From NCBI RefSeq assembly GCF_027409185.1, contig NC_084467.1:15428501-15492500 (forward strand): a stretch of 64,000 nt of DNA. Reading direction: 5' to 3'. Origin of the DNA: Cynocephalus volans. Lineage: Eukaryota > Chordata > Mammalia > Dermoptera > Cynocephalidae. Positions 55,858 to 64,000 of the stretch are shown here, one piece after another (the stretch's first letter is position 1; the number at the start of each line of letters is the position of its first letter). The notes below the pieces were generated by a model that saw nothing but the letters and a program-made list of their open reading frames with translations, was not told where the DNA came from and searched no databases. Both the position numbers and the translations under genes were made by a program.

Positions 55858-58800
55858 ATGCTAGGAGTAAATCAACACCTTTCAATAACAACTTTTAATG
55901 TAAAAAGCTTAAATTCCCCAATCAAAAGACACAGACTGGCTGACTGGATTAAAAAGGAGGACCCAACTATATGCTGCCTACAAGAGACCCACCTCACCCC
56001 TAAAGACTCACATAGACTAAGAGTGAAAGGATGGAAAAAGATTTACCATGCAAACAGAAAAGAAAAACGAGCTGGAGTAGCTATTCTTATATCTGACAAA
56101 ATAGACTTTAAACTAAAAACCATAAAAAGAGACAATGAGGGACACTACGTAATGATAAAAGGACTGATCCATGAAGAAGACATAACAATCATAAATATGT
56201 ACACACCCAATGTTGGAGCAGCCAGATTTATAAAACAAACTCTATTAGACCTAAAGAAGGAAATAGACACTAATACCATAATAGCAGGGGACCTGAACAC
56301 CCCACTGTCAATATTAGACAGATCATTGAGGCAAAGAATCAGCAGAGAAACACAAGATCTAAACAATACTCTAGACCAATTGGACTTGGCAGATATCTAC
56401 AGAACATTCCATCCAACAACCTCAGAATATTCATTCTTCTCAGCAGCACATGGATCATTCTCCAGGATAGATCACATATTAGGTCACAAATCAAGTCTCA
56501 ACAAATTCAAAAATATTGGAATTATCTTATGTATTTTCTCAGACCACAATGGATTAAAACCAGAAATCATTAACAAACGAAACTCTGGAAACTATACAAA
56601 CACATGGAAATTAAACAGCATTCTACTTAATGACATATGGGTCCTAGAAGAAATCAAGCAGGAAATCAAAAAATTTATTGAAACTAATGAAAATAATGAT
56701 ACATCATACCAAAACTTGTGGAATACTGCAAAAGCAGTATTAAGGGGGAAATTTATTGTATTAAATGCTCACCTCAGAAGAATGGAAAGATGGCAAGTGA
56801 ACAACCTAACACTTCACCTTAAAGAACTAGAAAAACAAGAACAATCCAAACCTAAAGTTGGCAGACAGAAAGAAATCATTAAGATCAGAGCAGAACTGAA
56901 TGAAATTGAAACCCAAAAAACAATACAAAAGATCAATGAATCAAAAAGTTGGTTTTTAGAAAAGATAAATAAAATTGACAAACCATTAGCATGGCTAACA
57001 AAAAAAAGAAGAGAGAAGATTCAAACAACAAAAATTAGAAATGAAAAAGGCGATATTACAACTGAATCATCTGAAATACAAGGAATCATTCGAGACTGCT
57101 ATAAACAACTCTACGCCAACAAATTTGAAAATCTGGAGGAAATGGATAAATTTCTGGACACACACAAGCTCCCAAAACTGAACCATGAAGACGTAGAAAA
57201 TTTGAACAGACCAATAACAATAAAGGAGATTGAAGTTGTTATCAGAAGGCTCCCAACAAAGAAAAGCCCAGGACCAGATGGATTCACAGCAGAATTTTAC
57301 CAAACATTCAAAGAGGAATTGACACCGATTCTTTACAAACTATTCCAAAAGATTGAAATGGACGCAAATCTCCCAAACTCATTCTATGAAGCAAACATCA
57401 TCCTGATACCAAAACCAGGTAAAGATATAACCAAAAAAGAAAACTACAGGCCAATATCCTTGATGAATATAGATGCAAAAATCCTCACTAAAATACTAGC
57501 AAACAGAATACAGCAACACATACGTAAAGTTATTCACCACGATCAAGTGGGATTCATCCCAGGGATGCAAGGTTGGTTCAACATACGCAAATCAATAAAT
57601 GTGATACACCATATTAATAAAGCCAAACACAAGGACCATATGATCATCTCTATAGATGCTGAAAAAGCATTTGATAAAATTCAGCACTCATTCATGACAA
57701 AGACCCTCTATAAGTTAGGTATAGAGGGAAAGTATCTCAACATAATTAAAGCCATATATGACAAACCCACTGCCAATATCATCCTGAATGGGGAAAAGCT
57801 GAAAGCTTTTCCTTTAAGAACAGGAACTAGACAAGGATGCCCACTCTCACCACTCCTATTCAACATAGTGTTGGAAGTACTAGCCAGAGCAATCAGAGAA
57901 GAGAAGGAAATAAAGGGCATCCAGATTGGAAAAGATGAAGTCAAACTGTCCCTGTTTGCAGATGACATGATCCTATATATCGAACAGCCTAAAGCCTCTA
58001 CCCCAAAACTGTTGGAATTGATAAATGATTTCAGCACAGTAGCAGGATACAAAATCAACACACAAAAATCAGTAGCATTTCTATTCTCCAATAGTGAACA
58101 TGCAGAAAGAAAAATCAAGAAAGCCTCCCCATTTACAATAGCCACCAAAAAAATAAAATACTAAGAATTCAGTTAACCAAGGAGGTGAAAAATCTCTATA
58201 ATGAGAAATACAAACCACTGCTGAGAGAAATTAGAGAGGATACAAGAAGATGGAAAGATATCCCATGCTCTTGGATTGGAAGAATCAACATAGTGAAAAT
58301 GTCCATACTACCGAAAGTGATATACAAATTCAGTGCAATCCCCATCAAAATTCCAAAGACATTTTCCTCAGAAATGGAAAGAACTATCCAGACATTTATA
58401 TGGAATGACAAAAGACCACGCATAGCCAAAGCAATGCTGAGAAAAAAAAATAAAGCTGGAGGCATAACACTACCTGACTTTAAACTATACTACAAAGCTA
58501 TAATAACCAAAGCAGTATGGTACTGGCATAAAAACAGACACACTGATCAATGGAATAGAATAGAGAATCCAGAAATCAACCCACACACCTACAGCCATCT
58601 GATCTTTGATAAAGGCACCAAGCCTATACACTGGGGAAGAGAATGCCTCTTTAGCAAATGGTGCTGGGAGAACTGGATATCAATATGCAGGAGAATGAAA
58701 CTAGACCCATACCTTTCACCATACACTAAAGTCAACTCAAAATGGATTAAAGAATTAAATATACACCCTGAAACAATAAAATGTCTTAAAGAAAACATAG

Positions 58801-59682
58801 GAGACACACTTCAGGAAATAGGACTGGACACAGAGTTCATGAATATGACCCCAAAAGCACGAGCAACCAAAGGAAAAATAAACAAATGGGATTATGTCAA
58901 ACTAAAAAGCTTCTGCACAGCAAAAGAAACAATTAACAGAGTTAAAAGACAACCAACAGAGTGGGAGAAAATATTTGCAAAATATACATCTGACAGAGGA
59001 TTAATATCCAGAATATACAAGGAACTCAAACAACTTTACAAGAAAAAGCAAGCAACCCAATTAAAAAATGGGCAAAAGAGCTAAGTAGGCATTTCTCTAA
59101 GGAAGATATACAAATGGCCAACAGACATATGAAAAAATGCTCAACATCACTCAGCATCCGGGAAATGCAAATCAAAACCACACTGAGATACCATCTCACC
59201 CCAGTTAGGATGGCTAAAATCCAAAGACCCTGAACGATAAATGCTGGCGAGGTTGCGGAGAAAAAGGAACTCTCACACATTGTTGGTGGGACTGCAAAAT
59301 GGTGCAGCCTCTATGGAAAATGGTATGGAGGTTCCTCAAACAATTGCAGATAGATCTACCATATGACCCAGCTATCCCACTGTTGGGAATATACCCAGAG
59401 GAATGGAAATCATCAAGTCGAAGGTATACCTGTTCCCCAATGTTCATCGCAGCACTCTTTACAATAGCCAAGAGTTGGAACCAGCCCAAATGTCCATCAT
59501 CAAATGAGTGGATACGGAAAATGTGGTACATCTACACAATGAAATACTACTCAGCTATAAAAATGAATGAAATACTGCCATTTGCAACAACATTGATGGA
59601 CCTTGAGAGAATTATATTAAGTGAAACAAGTCAGGCACAGAAAGAGAAATACCACATGTTCTCACTTACTGGTGGGAGCTAA
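55858..59682 (+). pseudogene. LINE-1 ORF2, broken by frameshifts
   Basis: The endonuclease ([17 protein letters not shown]) and RT core ([11 protein letters not shown]) are intact up to about 58164. There a one-base loss relative to the intact ORF2 at 16.8-20.6 kb shifts frame. It is open again at 58185-59084 and 59299-59682, with further lesions near 59046 and 59225. It cannot encode a full protein. Confidence 0.92.
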
Positions 59683-59696
59683 AAATAAATAAATAA

Positions 59697-59699
<3 letters not shown>

Positions 59700-59748
<49 letters not shown>
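59700..59748. repeat. (AC)n run in the L1 3'UTR
   Basis: About 49 bp of pure AC just after the ORF2 stop. Confidence 0.97.
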
Positions 59749-59750
<2 letters not shown>

Positions 59751-60825
59751 AAAAAAAACCGGGGAGGGGGGGAAGAAGATATAAAAACTACAATTCCTTG
59801 AAGTTGATACGACAAGCAAACAGAAAGGACATTGTTGGGTGGGAGGGGGGAGAGGGAGGAGGGAGGGAGGTTTCGGTGATGGGGAGCAATAATCAACCAC
59901 ATTGTATATCGACAAAATAAAATTTTTTTTAAAAAGATATAAATTATAGGAATAGCTTCATTCTTCATAATGTATTTACTTATTTGTTCAATTCTAGTAC
60001 AAATAAAGTAGTTTCAGAATTGCTAACCCATACCTCTGTGAGAAAGAACTTTACTAACTGGAGTGCAGTATTTGCGTTCAGTTATTTTTGTCTTTAACCT
60101 TATGGCACACCATGGAAATACTGTTTTCCAAAGTTACTTAGGTTAGTTATTTCTCTCCCCTCCCCCCCACCTTAAGTGTGCTTCTGATATTTATTTGTCA
60201 TATAGTTATGTTTAATTGTGATTGTTTGGATTCCATTTCAGGTTCCATCCACCTCCTGGTTGATTTTAATTATTAATTACTTTGCGGGTGTGCGAAACAA
60301 GGTGAGAGCTGCAGGTCCCCACTCATCCCTGCTATACTCTTCCCATTTTCCTCTTTTTCCCACCTCATTCCCTCCTTCCTCCATAGGTAACTGTAGCAGG
60401 TAGCTATTGCTAAGTTACCACAAGTTATTACAAGTTACCACAGACTTGGCAGCATAGAAAAACTTAGATTTATTAACTCACAAGATGCAAACAAGACGTT
60501 GGCCGGGCTCATTCACATGTGCAGCTCATGCTCCTCCGCTCGGTCCTCTTCCAAGCTCCTCCAGGGCCTCAGATCCTAGATGTCCTCTCCACAGGCAGTT
60601 CATGACATGATGGCTGCTTCTTCAAGGCCAGCAGGAGAACCTCTCACTGCAATCCACTAAGATAGAGTCTCATATGACGTAACCTACTCAGGGGAGCTAC
60701 TATCCCACATCCTTTGCTATTGGTTAGAAGGAATTCACAGGTTCTTCCTGAACTCAGAGGGAGGGGATTAAACAAGGGTGGATCTCATTGGGGGTCACCC
60801 CATGATGTGCCTGTCATAATAGTTG

Positions 60826-61204
60826 CTATGGCTTAAATGTGTCCCCCCAAAGTTCATGTGTGAGAAACTTGGTCTCCAATGCAACACTGTTGAGAGGTGG
60901 AACCTTTAAGAGGTGATGAGGTCGTGAGAGTTCTGATCTAATGAGTGGATTAATTGGGTTCGTTATTGCTGGGGTGGGCTCCTGATAAAAAGATGAGTTT
61001 GGCCCGATATCCATTCTCTGTCTCACACGCTCACTTGCCCTTCTGCTTTTCACCATGGGATGACACAACAGAAGGCCCTCACCAGATGCTGCCGCTCAGT
61101 CTTGAACTTCCCAGCCCCCAGACCTGTGAGCCAAATAAATTTCTTTTTTTTTATAAATTACTCAGTCTGGTATTCTGTGACAGCGGCAAAAAACAGATGA
61201 ATAC
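60826..61204 (+). mobile_element. MaLR LTR (MST/THE1-like) in copy 3
   Basis: Starts GTTGCTATGGCTTAAATGTG, contains GAGGTGGAACCTTTAAGAGG and AATAAATTTC and ends GGCAAAAAACAGATGAATAC. Absent from copies 1 and 2. Confidence 0.78.
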
Positions 61205-62729
61205 TGTAGGCAATCACAGTTTCTCATTGATTTTTCCTGAAATTTTTTGCATAAATGTGTAGATACATGTGTATGTTGTTTTAGCCTTTTCTTTCTTATG
61301 TGAAAGGTAACATACCACAGATACTTTTGTATTTTGCTATTTTCGCCTAACAGTATATCCAGGAAATCACTTCATATCAGAAGATATTGAAGTTCCTCTT
61401 TCTTTTTGAATAGCTCTCCACTGTGGGGATGGACTGTAATTTTTTCAACCATTCTCCCATGCATGGGCATTTAGGTTGTTTCCAGTTTTTGCAATCACAA
61501 ACAGTGCTTCAATCAATAACACATATATGTGGTTTTGTTAGATATTGCCAAGCACCTCTACAGAACGGATGAATTAGTCTGCATTCCTGCCAGTAATATA
61601 TGAGAATGTCTGTTTTTCTACTATGTTGCCACCAGAATGTTTTGTTAGACTTTTACATTTACATGCATTCCTCTTATAATTTAAAAAAGATCACAGTTTA
61701 TTCAACAAATATTTACTGAGGACCTACTCAATAATCCAAAAGTTATGTGGGGAGTGCAATGATGAGAAAACCAGAGACAGTCTCTTCCCTGATGGCATTT
61801 TCAAATAGCAATAGAGGTAGACATCAGTCACACACACAATTACAAAATAATAGTGCGTTGGGATATTTTATGATCCATTGGGTTAACCCGGAAACTGTGT
61901 CTCCCAGAATATCTTTTTCTGTATGGTCTGGGTCAGTGTGGGCCAACAGGTGAATTTGCACAAGATTTTTGGAGGCAGAAATCAATCAGTGAACTTTACT
62001 CCCTGCAAGTCCTTGTGGTCAGACTTCTGGATGGACAGAAGCTCAGGTTTCTGGAAGGTTCCACCTGTTCTCATTCTCCTCTGCTCTGTGTCCACCTTTT
62101 CTTCCTGACTGCTGGTCTCAAGGACCAGCTGCAGCCCCTGGCCCACCTCCTGATATTTGGCTGCAGAACCACAGAGGTGGTAGCTACACTGGGACAACGG
62201 CTTCCCATAGAACTCTCCAGAAGCTCCCCTTTGCCATCTCCCTCCAATAGCTGTAGACAGTTTCTCAGATTTCCCTGCAAGCTCCCATTTGTCCCCCTGC
62301 CCAGTGCTGTAGAGACCTAGCAGTGACTCTTCTCTGATCCTCTGCCTCCCTCTTCTGGACGTTCGTGTCCCCAGCTCCTCTGGCAGGTGCTGAGGTCTGT
62401 TTCCCACAATAAATCACTGTCCTTTCAGGCTCATTGTGGCTCTGCTTCTCTCACTGAGTCTTGACTGATGCGTGTAGTAAGGGCTGTGAGATCCACGTGC
62501 TGTGACAGCATGTGGCAGGGAGTCCTCGACTAGTGTGGGGACGGGAGAAGGTTTTCTCAGGGAGAGACATTCTACCTGAGGTTGAGGGGTATTTGGGGGT
62601 TACCTAGGTGAGCGTTTTCTCTGCACTGGCTCCTATTCCAGCCTCCTGGTGTCTCTCTCTGGATTGCAGAGACTGGAAGGCTAAACACCACACCACCCTG
62701 CCCAACCCTGTCACTTTTTCTTTTAATAG

Positions 62730-63709
62730 ATCAGTGAGGCTCAAAGTAGAATCAAGCTGAAAGTACAGAGTTCCCCTATACCTCCTCTGCCCCAAACACA
62801 CAGCCTCCTCCACCGTCTGCATTCTGCTCCAGTGTGGCACATCTGCTACAGTCAGTGAGTTGACACTGACATGTCGTTATCAAAGAAAGTCCATAGTTTA
62901 CAATAGGGTTCACTCTCGGTGTCGTACATTCTATGGGTTTTGAGAAACATGTCATGACACGTATCCATTCTTGCAGTATCATACTGAGTAGTTTCACTGC
63001 CCTAAAAATTCTCTGTACTTCATCTATTTACTCCTCCTTGCCTCCAAACCCCTGGTAATCCATGATCTTTTACTGCCTCCATAGTTTTACCTTTTCCAGA
63101 ATATTATATGGCCACAATCCTACGGTATGTTGCATTTTCAGACTGGCTTCTTTCACTTAGTGGTATGCCATTCAGTTTTCTTTATGTCTTTTTGTGACTT
63201 GATAACTCATTTAAAAAAATCATTGAATAGTATTCTATTGTCTGGATAGACCCCAGTTTATTTTTCCATTCACCTATTGAAGGATATCTTAGTTGCTCCC
63301 ACGTTGTGGCAATTATGAATAAAGCTGACATACAGACTTGTGTGCAAGGTTTTGGTGTGGACGTAAGTTTTCGTCTCATTTGAGTCAATGTCACAGAGCA
63401 CAATTGCTGCATCGTATGGCAAGCAGCTAATATTAAGCTTTGTAAGAAACTGTGGGTGAGATTATCCTTCGGTGTGGCTGTACCATTCGCACTCCTACCA
63501 ACAACGAGCAAGCGTTCTGCTGCTTCTCACCAGCATTTGGTGCTGTCGTGCTTTGGACATCAGACATTGTGATAGTGTGTATTGGCATCTCACAGTTTTA
63601 GTCTGCAATTCTCTCATGATGTACGATGCTGGGCATCTTTTCATGTGTTTATTTGCCATCTGTGTATGTTCTTTGGTGAGATATCTGGTCAGGCCTTTTG
63701 ACACTTAAA

Positions 63710-63710
<1 letters not shown>
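62730..63710 (-). mobile_element. Fossil L1M 3' region (copy 3 block)
   Basis: Antisense old L1M matching 6850-7965 and 41640-42340 in order. No open frame. Confidence 0.7.
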
Positions 63711-63741
<31 letters not shown>

Positions 63742-63745
63742 ATTA
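63710..63745. repeat. (TTTA)n simple repeat
   Basis: Tandem TTTA units ending in TTATTATT. Confidence 0.92.
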
Positions 63746-64000
63746 TTGTTAAGTGTTAAGAATTTTTTGTGTATTTTTACCTGCGGTCTGCAGGGAGTTC
63801 AGGAGTTATCTGTTTGTCTTATCAGCTATGTCGTTGGAAAGTATTTTCAAAATAGCAAAGTCTTTCGAAAATAGCAAAGCAACAGAAGAATCTTTGGCAT
63901 GCTACTCTTCACACAAGAAAGAAGAGGATAAAAGAAAATATACATGCATTTACACAGTCATGTGAAAGGAAGTCATGAAGAACCAACCAGAAACTAATGA
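63746..64000. other. Unassigned sequence at the window edge
   Basis: No gene or confidently recognised repeat. Confidence 0.5.

Larger units (their letters stand above)
53683..59930 (+). mobile_element. LINE-1 with 18-bp target duplication, mutated ORFs, nested 3' transduction
   Basis: Runs from a 5'UTR with tandem repeat units through ORF1, ORF2 and a 3'UTR with (AC)n to a tail. Flanked by AAAGATATAAATTATAGG on both sides (about 53665-53682 and 59933-59950). The insertion lies in copy 3 of the block. A second L1 3' end is nested in ORF1. Confidence 0.93.
53300..63700 (+). repeat. Repeated block, copy 3, split by a 6.2 kb LINE-1
   Basis: 53300-53682 and 59931-63700 follow copies 1 and 2 (AGCACTTCCTAATTTCTGGC; then TTACTTATTTGTTCAATTC; then the core 60470-62600). 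A MaLR LTR at 60826-61204 is specific to this copy. Confidence 0.8.

Noticed and set aside
59679..59968. Frames with long valine-cysteine runs
   Set aside because: Translations of the (GT)n microsatellite in the L1 3'UTR.

Overview
This 64 kb window is nuclear DNA from a placental mammal. It holds one recognisable protein-coding host gene, introns with consensus splice sites, and a dense layering of LINE-1 (L1), ERV/MaLR LTR, DNA-transposon and tRNA-derived SINE sequence. No Alu-type SINE was seen. The two SINEs are tRNA-derived, and the one at 50205-50300 looks tRNA-Ile-like. A non-primate mammal, perhaps a colugo (Dermoptera), is my best guess, but this is weak inference.

The host gene is PLA2G2A (group IIA secretory phospholipase A2), on the minus strand at about 32.13-36.27 kb. 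Four coding exons splice into an intact 144-codon reading frame with a signal peptide, calcium loop, His-Asp catalytic pair and 14 mature cysteines. A TATA-like box, a 5' noncoding exon and an AATAAA signal are all visible. Its large third coding intron holds an old L2 element, and (CA)n microsatellites lie just beyond the poly(A) site and in the 5' intron.

Layout: 0-1.7 kb, 5' end of a minus-strand L1 with a CpG-rich 5'UTR. 1.7-3.25 kb, LTR-like pieces. 3.3-9.5 kb, copy 1 of a repeated block. 9.5-11.9 kb, nested LTRs, including a clean solo LTR. 11.9-24.8 kb, a probable old ERV1 interrupted by a complete MaLR provirus, another MaLR LTR and a young L1 with an uninterrupted 1275-aa ORF2. 24.8-32.1 kb, fossil L1s, a Tigger-like transposon split by an L1, a local tandem repeat, and a MIR. 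32.1-36.3 kb, PLA2G2A. 38-42.3 kb and 50.9-51.8 kb, copy 2 of the block, split by an older L1 (42.3-50.9 kb) that carries several nested insertions. 51.8-53.3 kb, an inverted LTR and a degenerate GC-rich repeat. 53.3-63.7 kb, copy 3 of the block, split by a 6.2 kb L1 with an 18-bp target-site duplication.

The most notable signals are the triplicated block flanking PLA2G2A, whose copies show a mosaic pattern suggesting gene conversion; an apparent L1 3' transduction nested inside another L1; a composite retroelement family with a shared 3' end; and a solo LTR whose insertion site is confirmed by an uninterrupted paralogous LTR. I found no prokaryotic features, CRISPR arrays or evidence of a wholly new gene system. 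All homology calls are from reading and recall; no database search was run.
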